DNA of 64,000 bases from Aspidiotus rigidus (GCA_035079385.1 JAVHKY010000003.1:27419501-27483500); one strand, 5' to 3'; counted from the first letter of the stretch, positions 1 to 11,520 are shown. Made by a program: numbers and translations. Notes: a model not told the origin generated them from the letters alone.

Positions 1-142
1 TATAAAGGGGAAAATGAAATGGTAAAATTTAATGAACGAGTTCATCTCAACCTCAATAGTAATGTTCCCTCCATAAAAATCTGAATTTGAATGATACTAA
101 TGTGTATACATGTGTAAGCCCTGAGAATGAGTTTTGCACAAA

Positions 143-278
143 TGTGACCCCGTCTACAGAAACCCGGCTCAGCGTTGAATATCGATCAGGAGAAAAGGGT
201 CTTTTACAGAGGAAGAAAGATTACTTTTCTCCTGATTGTAATCGAACACTAAGCCGGGTTTCTGTAGACGGGGTCACA
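143..278. repeat. Near-perfect inverted repeat (hairpin), 55-bp arms
   Basis: Arms at 143-198 and 224-278 are reverse complements with only a few mismatches, around a 25-bp loop. The outer arm reads TGTGACCCCGTCTACAGA on the left and its complement on the right. An open frame crosses the region (87-356) but it is an effect of the palindrome and resembles no known protein. The hairpin may be a small fold-back transposon or a snap-back inversion. No target duplication is clear. Confidence 0.75.
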
Positions 279-402
279 AATGTAGTTGTTGTTAAAAAAT
301 ATAAACAAAAACCTAAAAAAAAAAAACATGAATTAGAACAAATATTAAAAATTTAATAAAATCAAATTTCCTTTAAATTCTTTATTACTTGCAGGGCGAG
401 AC

Positions 403-940
403 CAGTGAAAAACCAGCTGTTTACTGAAGCAACGCTACGCCCTCGCGCTTGTGCTCGTTGCGGCCATAAGACTAATATAATATCTGAGAGAGAAAAAGCA
501 TTAGAAAGAGAGACTGGTAAAAAACCAGCTGTTTACTGAAGCAACGCTATACTCTGTTCACATTAAGGAAGGATAGAAATATGACCTTGAGAACGGAACG
601 GTAGATTAAAATTACCCGGAGCATTCCGTTCTCGAGGTCATATTTCTATCCTTCCTTAATGTGAACAGAGTATAGGCTCTCGCGCTTGTGCTCATTGCGG
701 TCATAAAAGAAAGCATGTAACTAGGTTTAGCTTATACTTATTGGCAACCCTGTATCTCGCTGCCACTATTCGATCATTCCTTTGTTAACAGACCAATACA
801 TAATATCATCTTGTCTCGCACATCATCTTTTTAATTAAAGTAGTTTATTTAATTATTCTTAAAACTAACATAAGACTAATGTAAAGAGAAGAGGGAAGTT
901 ATGCTCGCGCTTGTACTCTTTGCGGCCATAAGACTAATGT
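403..940 (+). repeat. Dispersed direct repeat, two long copies and one partial
   Basis: The text accagctgtttactgaagca followed by acgcta and ctcgcgcttgtgctc occurs at about 403-474 and again at 517-710. A partial third copy (ctcgcgcttgtactctttgc) is at 903-930. The second copy is interrupted by the hairpin element at 548-674, so the first copy serves as the empty site. The identity of the repeat is unknown. Confidence 0.7.
548..674. mobile_element. Fold-back MITE flanked by TA
   Basis: The body at 550-672 begins TACTCTGTTCACATTAAGG and ends in the complement of that sequence. Arms are ~47 bp with one visible mismatch, around a ~28-bp centre. TA stands on both sides (548-549 and 673-674). The related empty repeat at 403-474 reads acgctacgccctcgcg at the insertion point, so the hairpin was added at a TA. 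TA target use is typical of Tc1/mariner-type elements. No coding sequence is present, so a transposase would have to come from elsewhere. Confidence 0.75.
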
Positions 941-1520
941 ATCTGAGACAGATGGGTGCTTCTCACTGGTATCCCCCATGCTCCCACGGACCCAAGATTC
1001 TCTGCTTCTTTTTCTTCTTCCTCTTCTCGGTCCTCTCACTCACTAACTCAGTCCTATTGACACTTCTTGCGACAGAGTTTTTCTTTTCTTTTTTTCTTGT
1101 CGTGAAAATAGAAACGTACATAGTGTAATTTGTCTGGTGAAGTTATTATTATCCATGGAGGATGGTAGACGATGGAAAAATTCATTACACATAGGTCACA
1201 TGAGCATAGACGACAGCACAGGAATTAGCATATTCACTCTGCATGCAAAGGGTAGATGTGATATTAACGAGCATGACTGTGTAGAGCATGCATTTTTCTC
1301 TCTCAATTTCATAATTAATGTCAATCTTTCTCCAATGAATCTCAATTTTACTTCGATTACGCACGTTGATTATTTCGTATCTAGCTTACAATCACATAGA
1401 ATTTCTATCATGAAAGCTAATCAGCTATATTCGATTGAATCAATGATTACCATTGAATTCACGAAGTACCTAAGTTGAGAACTTCATGGCATTCCACGCA
1501 AAGACACGTTTCAGATCAAG

Positions 1521-3219
1521 ATGGACTTGACGTTTTTGTATCGTACTTTCGTTGTTCTTTTATGTCGTAAGTATTCTTATTTCTTAGAACTTTTTAGCGT
1601 GGCTTAGAATTAATACTAATACTCCGTTTTTCTGGCATTTATTTTACAGTTGACGTCACAATTAGTACGCCAGTGAAAAACGAAGACAATACACAAAATG
1701 GGGTATGACCTCTCAAAAAAGACGAAAGTTGGCTTGTTGAAGTCTACTCCGTTCAGTTGTCGCTCAAGTCATTTCTTGTACAGATTAATTTTATTCGAAT
1801 TTTGAAAGGTCTCAGTTTCTCCGCTTCATACACGTCTCGAAAGGAGTAGGGTTCTCCCGTGATGATGTGAACTTTTCATTTCAGGGATACGACTTAGTGT
1901 TGGACTATGCTAACCTACAACATAGTAGTTCAGTGGTTTGAGCTAATTAATTTTGTTTTCATTTAGAAATCGCCAGCAGAAAAGATTCAAGAAGCTGCAA
2001 ACCGAATGGGTATCAACAAAAAATACAGTCAATTAGAGAAGGGGGATCTGTTATTGATGGTGAATGAACTCCTCCAGCAAAATGTAAGTCGATCGACTAT
2101 AGTTCGAGATTCACGAGTACTAACAAAAAACGAGTACAGCTAACTTTACTAGTTCGTATATATACTAGGTATTTAGAATTTAGACGACCTTGTTTCGCAC
2201 ACATACCTACATGGACAAACGTCGGTGCTTTTTGAAAAGAAGCATGGAATCAAGAATTTGGACAGCAAATAAGACCTGATGGTTATCTTCTCCTCAACTT
2301 TTCCTCTCTCACGTTTTTTCTTTTTCATGTCCACTTATCTAGGTTGAAAGCATCCTCAAAAAAGTTTTGTTCAGGAGACACTGTATTTGAAAGAAAAGAG
2401 CGTGTGTGACCTACGTTCGAGTACTGTGAAAGATAAGTTGGACGTATGATACACGCGTAGATCTAGTGACTCGTCTTCGGTATAGTCGAGGCCGAAGGTA
2501 ATGACGCAGATGTGTCATCTGGTCTTCTTCTTGGTCGCCTCTTTCTGATATCTTTCTGAATTACCGTACCTTAATCAATTTTTGTCGTCATCCTTTTTCA
2601 AGGATACTTCTTTTTCACATGGATGTAAACTATCTGTTGTTGTGTTCTCAGGAAAATCAAAAACACGAAACATTATCAGATGTCAAAGAGCTTAAAGAAA
2701 AGATGGCGTTACAAGAGGTGGAAACACATGATCTCCGTCTGAAACTTGGTACCTTGACTGTGGGGGAAGCGATTTCCAAAGTTCGACGTAAACGTCATCC
2801 TGAGGAACGCTATGAAGTAAATTCAAAAGAGGATAATTTAGACAAAAACAGGTGCAGTGTCATTAGAGACCGAAATAAAAACGTTGCGCACAAAGCGGGG
2901 ATAGTACGTGAGTACTTACCAAGGTAAAACTTTTTCCGAGCAGTTTTTTACAGTCATGGAAGACTACGCAAAACTATTGACGGCGTGCACTTTCTTCATT
3001 TCGAAGGGAAATGATACTCATGTATACCAAACACTTTCCGAAAAATCGTATTCATATTTAGCAGGGGACTCACAGACATTTATTGACTGGGGTTGTTATT
3101 GTGCGGAGCAATTTGGCAAGCCAACGCCAGAAGACGAGAAAAATGTCGTAGAAATATTTTTTAAATTATATAAGAAGAATGTATCCACTAAGTTTTTAGC
3201 ACAGAAATGTGAATACTAA
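1521..3219 (+). CDS. Unrecognised secreted protein, five exons
   Basis: I do not recognise this gene. Exons 1521-1566, 1650-1702, 1967-2083, 2652-2907 and 2954-3219 join in frame with GT-AG boundaries to give 245 aa. The start MDLTFLYRTFVVLLC looks like a short signal peptide, so the product is probably secreted. The middle (about 35-120) is charged and helix-prone, with a dibasic VRRKRHPEER that could be a furin-type cleavage site. The C-terminal exon holds four cysteines, two of them in a GCYC motif followed by FGKPTPEDE. That resembles the calcium loop of secreted phospholipase A2, but no CCxxHD active-site motif follows, so I do not assign that function. The last intron (2908-2953) is only 46 nt. 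Upstream it borders a repeat zone; the next gene, GOT1, is on the other strand. Confidence 0.6.
2908..2953 (+). other. 46-nt intron in the secreted-protein gene
   Basis: The donor is C|gtgagtac after codon position 1 and the acceptor is agttttttacag|TC. Removing exactly 46 nt restores the frame into the last exon, whose frame differs from that of the exon before it. A second potential donor (aag|gtaaaac) lies inside, at 2923. This is about as short as animal introns get. Confidence 0.55.
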
Positions 3220-5568
3220 TTTTTTCTTGGTCTGTGTGTATGTAATTTGGATTTGAAATTGCTCATCAGATGGTACCAACGAGGATTCGTTTCTCCTAGT
3301 TACTTGAGAAAGAGTAAAACTTTCTATGTTAGGAGTAGACAATAGAATACCATGTTCCATGTCCCTTAGGAACTCGAAATAGAATCACATATTCTCATTC
3401 ATGTGGTTGTTTAAAAATTTGAATTTGTTGTGTAGTGTTATTCATTGAATATTACCTCGTCGAGTGATGATGGAAAATGTGAGCAATCAAATGGTTAGCT
3501 TTATACCTTGCTCATGTTGAATCTTGGTAATCTGGAGATGAGAACCTTTATTGTAATAACAAATGTCTGCTAGGAAGACGCACGCATTCCATTGAAGCTT
3601 GTACTGAAAAAGGTAAGGCAGGATCTATAGACTTGAAACCATAAAGAATGTGATGCTGGAATTTCGGTTGAGTACCTAATGGTAAACTAAATATGATACA
3701 GGTTTTTTCGGTTAAATAGTAGTACCTATTTATTAAATGTGAGCCAGGATTTTTTTAAAAGCAACTGATTATTGATTCTTGAAACCGATTTTGAGTTTGT
3801 TGAAAGTTCATTGAGTGTGTTAAAAATCGGTTCTTGAATTGATTTTACATTCGTTGAGATTTGTTGAGCATGTTGAAAAAACGCTAAATTAGAGTAAATA
3901 GATGTGGATGTAGTATATAATTAGTGTCATACACCCACACATTTTTTTTTCGAAGAAAAAAAAAATGGATATACTACTTGTAGTGTCACAACAGGAGTGG
4001 GGTCTAATCTACTCCTTACTCTTATCAATTCTTATCTATACTGTATACTGTCACAACAGGAGTGGAGTCTAATCTACTCCTTACTCTTATCAATTCTTAT
4101 CTATACTGTATATGTACTACCGCAGCCGGTACCGACGAACTAGCCTACCTATTCGAAAGGTTCGTTCCACGCACTCGTTGATACAGGCATCTCACTCTCT
4201 TCATAAGGTTCTAATACTCCATCATCAACGGATCGTCAAATTCAAACATAACTCTCGTTTTGCAAACCATAAGAAACTTCGGATTGACCCATCAAATCGT
4301 AGAAATAAGTTTTTTTTTGTCCAATGAATGCAATTCAAAAATTTCTGACCGATGACTTGATTTATTCACGATTGGCACATTGATTCCATAAAACAGAAGA
4401 TCGAAAAATTCAATAAGAAAATTAAAAATTGAAAAATTTTGGTATTTTACAATGAATCCAAGACGGGCCAGGTAATTTTTTCCATATTCTTAGTGCAAGA
4501 AAATTACAAGTAATCCAAACCATTCTTGTTCGATCTTCTGCCAACCCGATAAATAATAGTACATAAAATGAAGCCTTTTTCAACTGAGACCTGTTGGAAC
4601 ATACTCTCGAGATCGTTGAAAAATCCTTCGAAGCCAGCCAGTCACACGTCAATTCAACGCCAACATTTCAAGATTTGTTCATTCTACAGATCCTTCAATT
4701 TATTTTGGGCCATCTTTCCGAAAATTCTTCTCTCATTTAAATTTGACATTACTCCTCTTGGCTGATCCCCAGCCTAGTGACTAGTTTACTCTCAATACCC
4801 TCACTGCAAAATTTCTCGCAAGATTCCACCTATGAAAATTGAAAATAACTCGCACCACACAATGAATTCAGAATCAGTTAACAAATTAGAGAAGATAGAC
4901 GCTGAGAGTATTTTCAACAATTTTTCTTTCTAATATTATTTACAATTCGATATAAAAATAGAATTTTAAAATACGTAAACAAAATTGAAATACGGTGGAC
5001 AAAAACGAAAAACATCATTATTACCATTAAATTAGTACACAGTCATGTACAACGAATAAATAATTATCACAAGGAAAGGGAGCTATTTCCTTCAGCGATG
5101 ATACTGGACTAGAGGACTTTTAATGTTACATCTCCTCTTATTATTCTAAAAGAATTCATAACTCTTCAAAAATGATTATTCCGAATGAGATAAATTCCCT
5201 GAATAAACTACAACATAAGCATCGAAATAAAGAAGAATAAAGGAATGCAATTTTGACGAACAATACTACAAACACAACAATAAAGACGCCGTCTATGATG
5301 ACTTTCAAAACATACATCGACCGCGGGATTCGAATGAATTATTCCGAATAACAAAAATTATCATTTTAAATAATACTTTCACGCAAGGAAGTGCGATGGA
5401 ATCATTATAATTTTATGAACAAATTTTCTTACAGCTCTGAAAATATGTTTATTTTCATACAAATCCCCAACAAAATTGTTCTCAGGAACAGCAGCACATC
5501 CCTGTATTCTTTTTCTCGATCACCTTTCATTTGTTCTGCACAAAAATAAAAGGGCAGGCTTGTAAATT
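3220..5568. other. Intergenic region between the secreted gene and GOT1
   Basis: AT-rich and without a convincing gene. It holds a 65-bp tandem duplication at 3984-4113. Open frames near 4112-4327 and 4422-4765 are short, unlike any family I know and have no splice logic. A TTTATT at 5448-5453 (AATAAA on the minus strand) could be the GOT1 polyadenylation signal. Confidence 0.5.
3984..4113 (+). repeat. 65-bp tandem duplication, two copies
   Basis: The unit starts tgtcacaacaggagtgg at 3984 and again at 4049, and runs through cttatctatactgtata. The two copies differ by about two bases, so the duplication is recent. Confidence 0.9.
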
Positions 5569-6877
5569 TCACACCATACTTCGATGACTAGTTCCAGCTA
5601 TTCTATCTACAATCTATAAAAAGACATCAAATCAAAATAACAGCTATGATACAAGTAAATTATCGTATCTAATACATATTCGTAATCTTTTACTTACTCC
5701 TGAAATAATTGGTAAATTTAAAAACGTTCCTAGTAATGGCACGCGTCGCAAGAAATTTACGGCGACTGGAAAGAATCCGCTAAAGAAATACAAATCTTAT
5801 GAGAAATTATTGTTTTGATACAATTTTCCACATAACATAAATTTCTTTCTTTTTAGTACACCTACATCACAACCGAGTTCTAGATTTCAATCGAACGATC
5901 AAAACACGTAAAGTTCACAGCAGGCAGAGATCTTCAATCCCAAACAAGTTTTACGACAAAATTAATTTCTTTGGATCTTACTCTAATCTCTCTTCCATTC
6001 AGAAGTGATGACTACCTTCTCTCTCTTCCTATTGTTCCAATAATCGATTCCTAGGCTTTGCCATTCAGGACGCTTGTAAGTAAATGATACAAACGAATCC
6101 GTTCCTTTAAGTTATGGCTATCCATACTAAACAAGAAAGAGGAATACTCCGACGTGGAGTAAAAAAATGCAAACCGCAGAAAAAATGAAAATACGACGAG
6201 CGCTTTCGGTTAAACAACCATCTTCGAGCAGTTGCTTTCATTTCAGGCTCGAAGATGGTTGTTTAACCGAAAGCGCTCGTCGTATTTTCATTTTTTCTGC
6301 GGTTTGCATTTTTTTACTCCACGTCGGAGTATTCCTCTTTATTGTTTAAATGATACAACTCTCCTAGAAAAGTACATACCAAACTCAGAATAGCCGATAA
6401 AATATGTACCTGAACAGTAGCACAAAGCCGTATAATTCAAAGAGCATTCCCACTAAAGGCCAACCGGCCAATACTATTACGATTCCTCCGAAAAAGCAGC
6501 CAGTTGCTTTCTTCTTATGGCTTTGGAAGAAAAATCTGAACGTTCTTTGAAGTCCGATAACACAACCCAAACCGGATATAAACAAAATCTGTAATTAAAA
6601 TAGAGTCATTAAATCGTAGATTAGGAACTGAAGTCAATGATGATGATTCGAACTTACATTTCCAATCGCTAATAACCCTTTATCGAACAGGAGTAACACT
6701 CCGAGGAACAATAACCCGATACCGAAACCCGCAAGGCCGACACCTATTTCTAAAACATAATTGTGAGGCAAAACAATATGATATAGTCCTGAAAGATTGA
6801 AGAAGACATAAATGTTCCTGTTCTAAAATCATTAGTTAGGTTAACTAACTTTGAACGTCGGTGATCTCAAGCATCAT
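5569..6877 (-). CDS. GOT1: Vesicle transport protein GOT1 (Golgi transport 1 homolog)
   Basis: GOT1/SFT2-type membrane protein acting in ER-to-Golgi and intra-Golgi vesicle traffic. Minus-strand exons 6877-6850, 6749-6658, 6588-6410, 5779-5698 and 5613-5569 join with GT-AG sites to 141 aa; the human paralogues are 138 aa. The family is shown by MLEITDVQKIGVGLAGFG at the start, then CVIGLQRTFRFFFQSHKKKA, GWPLVGMLFELYGF and FLRRVPLLGTFLNLP. Four hydrophobic segments lie at about 12-32, 38-55, 70-90 and 93-115. Two ATGs stand together at 6877 and 6874; either could be used, giving 141 or 140 aa. The large intron between exons 3 and 4 contains a 217-bp hairpin insertion (6128-6348). It is head to head with PLPP6, with 627 bp between the start codons. 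Confidence 0.93.
6128..6348. mobile_element. TA-flanked hairpin made from a Penelope 3' tail
   Basis: The body at 6130-6346 has ~100-bp arms that are almost perfect reverse complements, around a 17-bp loop, with TA on both sides (6128-6129, 6347-6348). The loop plus right arm (gttgctttcatttcag, then accgaaagcgctcgtcgt, then tctgcggtttgcat) closely matches the 3' end of the Penelope-like element at 30497-30600. The left arm is the same sequence inverted. It sits in the intron of GOT1 and leaves the splice sites intact. Confidence 0.8.
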
Positions 6878-7504
6878 GGAAAGCTTCGGAAGAAGACAGA
6901 AGTGAATACGGATCAAGAATGAGTCGTTTAGTTTTTTTATCTACTGCATCTTCAAAAGAATTCCCGGCTTAAAATATAATACATCAACAACATATTCGGT
7001 AATTTTACGACTTAATTTAGGAATCGGAATAAATATTTTGAGTTTTGACCAAGCAAAATTCATAACTTTTGAAATATTAAAATCAAAAGTGTTTTAGGCT
7101 TTGTTTGTGTGCGCGTTCAAAAATACTGTCGACGTCAAAATTGTCACGTGGAATGAATCGACTTTCATTGGTCATTTCGGTTGAAAGATTTAAATTCGAC
7201 CAATCCATGAGCATTACGACTTACGAGGCGGAACCTGCACTGTAAGTAAAGAGAAGTGAGGTGGCTGCCTAGCTGCAAGATGCAAAATTTATCAAACACA
7301 CGATACAACTGGAAACATGATAAGGACGCTGAAAACGAATTTCAGAAATAACTAGAAAAAATAACGTCATGGTAAAGTAAATAATGGAGTTGTAAAAACC
7401 ATTGTAAAACAAAGAAACTAGAAAAGTTTTCTCATCAACTTTCTAGTCATTCCTATCATTGCTTTTTACCTCTCCTCAGTTCCCAGCTTAACAACTGAAA
7501 AATA
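6878..7504. promoter_or_regulatory. Shared upstream region of GOT1 and PLPP6
   Basis: The two start codons face away from each other 627 bp apart, so both promoters must lie here. I see no TATA box or other element that I can place reliably. A gtgtgcgcgttc stretch at about 7108 is the only GC-richer part. Bidirectional use is inferred from layout only. Confidence 0.4.
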
Positions 7505-8302
7505 ATGTCCAAGAGAGAAATACCTGCCGTTCTACGAACTCTTTTGACCATCGATAAAAACGTTACGAATAAATTATGTGATATTTCCGAGCATTTTGCC
7601 GTCACGAGATCCTTCAAGAGACAAGGCAAAGTATTGGAAGTAAGTTTTAGCATCTACGTTGAAGATAAATCGTTAAATCTCGAGTCTTCACTCTGTTCAT
7701 TCCAATTTTAGTATTCTTGTCATGGCATCGTATGGTTGACATGTTGGCTTTTCTTCATTTGGTTTGTGTGGTACCCATCTCTGTTCCAAATGCAAGTCAA
7801 TTTCTTCTTAGGTAAAGCCAATCATGAGATCTAAAAATCTAAAACGATAAATGAAAAATTCTATTTAGGTAACTCATCTCCATATTTTTATTTGAATGTT
7901 GTAGCTCTCATACTAGATATAGTCATTGTAGCTGTGCTCAAAGCATCAACGAGACGTCGTAGACCGGTTGGAAATAAGGGTGACGCATTCTCCATTGGTC
8001 CAGACAAATTTTCGTTTCCTTCAGGCCACGTTTCCCGGGCAGTCTTGATCGTGTATTTCTTCACCCACCTTTACCCTCTCAGCCCAATTTTTTACTCACC
8101 TTTATTAGCGTGGTGTTCCGCCGTTTCTTATTCGCGTATTCTTCTTCGACGACATCACTTGCTGGATGTTGTTGCCGGAGGGGTACTTGGAGTTTGTGAG
8201 GGGATACTGATATCTTATATTTGGTTAAGTAAATCTTCAGCTTTTTATGTAGTGAGTTACGTCACTGATGAAAGATTCGACGGTGCAGAATACGGGATAT
8301 AA
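7505..8302 (+). CDS. PLPP6: Polyisoprenoid diphosphate phosphatase (PLPP6 / PPAPDC2 type)
   Basis: Integral membrane phosphatase of the PAP2 superfamily. The vertebrate orthologue dephosphorylates presqualene and other isoprenoid diphosphates at the ER and nuclear envelope. Exons 7505-7639, 7712-7811 and 7869-8302 join to 222 aa. The three catalytic motifs are present: KASTRRRRP (motif 1), FPSGHVSR (motif 2) and SRILLRRHHLLD (motif 3, with catalytic His and its Asp partner). Hydrophobic stretches lie before motif 1 and between and after motifs 2 and 3. The N terminus is shorter than in the ~295-aa human protein; only the variable cytosolic part is reduced. A possible poly(A) signal AATAAA is at 8330. 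The downstream neighbour ATAT is tail to tail. Confidence 0.93.
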
Positions 8303-9518
8303 AAGTACCATATAATATGTTCCTAATATAATAAATTCGTACGCTAGAATTCTTTGAATTTAAACTTGTACTTTCAATCTTTCATTGTAACTCTCATTAA
8401 GCGACGTCATCTTGAAGAATTTTTAGTGTAGTACTCCTTTTTATTCTATTTCAACTTTTGTATCAACCAAAATAATTAATATAGTGTACTTTATCGAGGA
8501 AATATCTCTTCATAAATTTTTTTTTTCGTGTAAGCTCGCGAATGAAAAAAATCGAGTTTGAATACATTGTTCGGTAGTAAGCAAACTTTTTGCTTAGAGT
8601 ACATCTCAAAAATAATTGTAGTTTCATTGAATATTAACATTCTATTTATAAGGTACTTCACAAGTAAACGTGTTACAAGAAAAAATATGACATTAAAAAA
8701 AAATCTGGTAAAAGATATCCAAACATTATTTTTTCTCAACTTTTCAATTATGGCAAAGAAAATCAAAGAAACAATAATATGATACGGACTAAAATCCTTA
8801 AAAAAGTATTCAATTTTCTATTGTGCGAAAAATAAACAACAATAGGGCGTTTTCAATGACGTATCAACATAAGCTACTACGAAAAAATACCTGTATTATT
8901 TCCGACAAATGTAACGACTATCACGAGAAAACTGCAGGGAATTTAAATCACTATGATGTTGCTCTTTAAAAATGAGAAAGAAATTAAAAAAGGAAAGTTT
9001 AATTTTAAATCCCGGGAACTTCGTTCATTATAAATAAATGTGTTCTTCACCTTCAAGGGTAATAGAATGATCTCCCATTTTTTGTGAAAGTCACTATATA
9101 TTCGTTGGCAACAATACCGGTACTTTTCCTTTCCAAACAGTTACTCAGGGTGTGACGTCATTAAAAATGAAACGTCCTATACCTTCTCACTTGAAAAATA
9201 TAACTTAAACTCAATTCAACCATTATCATAAAGAAGAATAAATGAGAAAAAGAGATCAAGAAGCGAGTGCACGATAAATTACATTCGTTGGATACAAAAT
9301 GGAATGATTTTACGAAAAATGTTACGTTTTTCGTCGACTAACTGGGAACTTATGACTAGAATTAGTAAACATTAGTAGTTTTACCTTCTTTACAATAATT
9401 AAAAAATTGGTTACGTCGAAACAATTAAAGACACTAATAGTGGCAGATATTACAAACAAAAAACTAATACTGCTAAAAAGTAACTTTGAAAAAGTAACAA
9501 GTAGTGAACGAAAATAGG
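8303..9518. other. Convergent 3' regions of PLPP6 and ATAT
   Basis: AT-rich, with the PLPP6 poly(A) signal at 8330-8335. Short frames at 8491-8782 and 9322-9522 are composed of Phe/Ile/Lys-rich translation of AT-rich DNA and look like noise. Nothing else is seen. Confidence 0.5.
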
Positions 9519-10813
9519 TCATCTGTAAATACTCTCCCTTTTTTTACACCATTTATCAGGAACCACCTACAACAGATGAGAGGAAAAGTAAATCCAAAAA
9601 TGTGAAGTAGTCAAAATCAGTTACCTAAACAACCTTCTAAACCAATGAAAAACGATTTTCATTCCATTTTATTCGAAACAAATACATCTTCCTTGGATTA
9701 TCTTAAAATCTCACCTCTTTCAAACCAGTCTTCGTCTTGTAATTGGGCTCAAAATAAGAATCCATATGCCTAGATAAATGAAATATTGGAATTAATGAAG
9801 ACGAACCTGAACAATGAAAAAATTGATGAACCTGGAAGGACAAACGAGGGAGATCTTACCGATTATAATGATTATGTTTGATGGAGTCGTTATAGTGAGC
9901 ACTATCTATAAGTAAGAAACATTAGAACATACGTTATTGGTCTGATAGAATGCACAAACACTATAAAAAATAAAAAGTCAATTGTTACCGCTAAAAAACT
10001 GTTCATATAGGATGAAATTATTCGGTTGAGGAATAATAGTTCGAAGACTGTAATGTTTCTGGAGGAACTTGATGAATTTCTCTGACGGTCGATCTATTGG
10101 TATTATTCCAGGTTCTGTATTATTTTCCTGTAAGATGAGAGATTATTTCACGTAGAGTAGTCGAACTGTATCGCACTACATTTTCAATGAACTATTTTAC
10201 CCACAATTAACATAAAATCGTACAGCTGTTTTCCAAATCCCTGTCTCTGTTTCGTTTCGTGGATGTAAAAATCCAAACAACAAAATGAATTTTGTTTGGT
10301 GTAAATTCCATGCAGGTCGACAACGAATAAATCTTTCCATCCCATCTTAAGGAGGCCAACTGCAGTTCCTCGACCACTGAAGAAGACAAAATACGATATA
10401 GGTACATAGAAGGAGGCGAATCAGAAGTAGTCATCTCGAAAAAAAAAGGCCACCATACACTTACTCGTTTTCAGTATGATTTACGAGAAGATAGATGATA
10501 TGATTAGAATTACTATATCTAATTGCACTCGTTACAGGAGTAATGAGCTTCTGAGCTCGAGCTGAGGCTTGGCCCATCTTATCAATAATATCACTTACGG
10601 CTGCAACACATCGCCTAAAAAAATATGAAAAACAGATCATATAAGGCCTCAGGCAAACTGAACCATAGCACAACATATAGTATCACAAAAAACAAACTGA
10701 GGTTACCTTGTCAAGTCTGAGGAACCTTGAAATCCAACGGGTAGTAGGTCCGTACCAATTGTGGTAATTTCTTCATTGAGATAATCGTTCAAGTCGAATG
10801 AGAACTCCATCAT
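9519..10813 (-). CDS. ATAT1: Alpha-tubulin N-acetyltransferase
   Basis: GNAT-fold enzyme that acetylates Lys40 of alpha-tubulin inside the microtubule lumen, using acetyl-CoA. Minus-strand exons 10813-10707, 10614-10465, 10376-10205, 10127-9989, 9905-9860 and 9769-9715 join in frame; a last exon at 9566-9519 is likely, giving about 238 aa. Diagnostic pieces in order: MEFSFDLND, DIIDKMGQASARAQ, GLLKMGWKDLFVVD, CCLDFYIHETKQRQGFGKQL (acetyl-CoA loop QRxGxG) and IIPIDRPSEKFIKFLQKHY. The residues matching human catalytic Cys120 and Asp157 are both kept. The C terminus past the domain is short and its final exon is a choice between acceptors at 9567 and about 9624. The donor of the third exon is ATT|gtgggt. 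Two start ATGs adjoin at 10813 and 10810. SRP9 lies head to head upstream. Confidence 0.9.
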
Positions 10814-11520
10814 ACGAAAGATGACATTACTACGGCGACGTATCACAGATTGCAATTACTGGTAACTAAAATGATTCAAGAATAAGAACATATTTTTAAG
10901 AAATGAAAGATAGACACGAGGGCCCCATGATGCGCCATGAACGGAATGTGATTGACTGATTATGTAGTGAGGATTAGGAACAGGTAGAGGACTAGTTAGG
11001 TGGAAATAATTATTTTTATTGCTTGTTTATTTTTCAATTCCTAGTATGGGCAGAAGTTGGTGCAGGAAGGGGAGGGTACATTTCAAAGTTGCCTTCTGCG
11101 ACATTTAAAAAGTTCTACTCAGTCTACACGAAATGACTGTTTTTTTATGGATCTACGAAAAATTTCTGAACAATACTTTTTCTTATTTTTATTGAATCAA
11201 ATATTCTCTAGGTTTTTGACAAAATAAACTATTATTCCGGATTAATTACCATGTTTATCAGTTTTCAGTCAGGGAAATTTTATATTTTTGTACAAACTGT
11301 GTTCATTTCTTATCATCTTCATAACAGAAGCAGGCTGCGGAATTCTGCATTGCTTTTTTTCGTCATCAGTACAGGAAGATTTTAATGCGTGGATTTCGAT
11401 TTAGTTACTTTTATTTCAAAAGCAGAACTTCAAGATACATTTTTTATCGACTTCCTCAGAACATCTCCATTTGCCGTTATAATTACGACTAGTCGTCTTC
11501 TGTCAAATCTCATCGTTACC
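10814..11520. promoter_or_regulatory. Shared upstream region of ATAT and SRP9
   Basis: A 707-bp divergent interval between two start codons. It must hold both 5' UTRs and promoters. A frame at 11389-11628 overlaps the SRP9 start but is not conserved. A pyrimidine-rich acceptor-like site (gcttttttt...cag) near 11345-11370 suggests a possible 5'-UTR intron for SRP9. No core promoter element is certain. Confidence 0.4.

Noticed and set aside
2954..3219. Secreted phospholipase A2 call from the GCYC motif
   Set aside because: The catalytic CCxxHD motif and the usual cysteine number are missing.
4112..4327. Arg/Ser-rich 71-aa frame
   Set aside because: It begins in a tandem duplication and ends in a T-run; no relatives or splice context.
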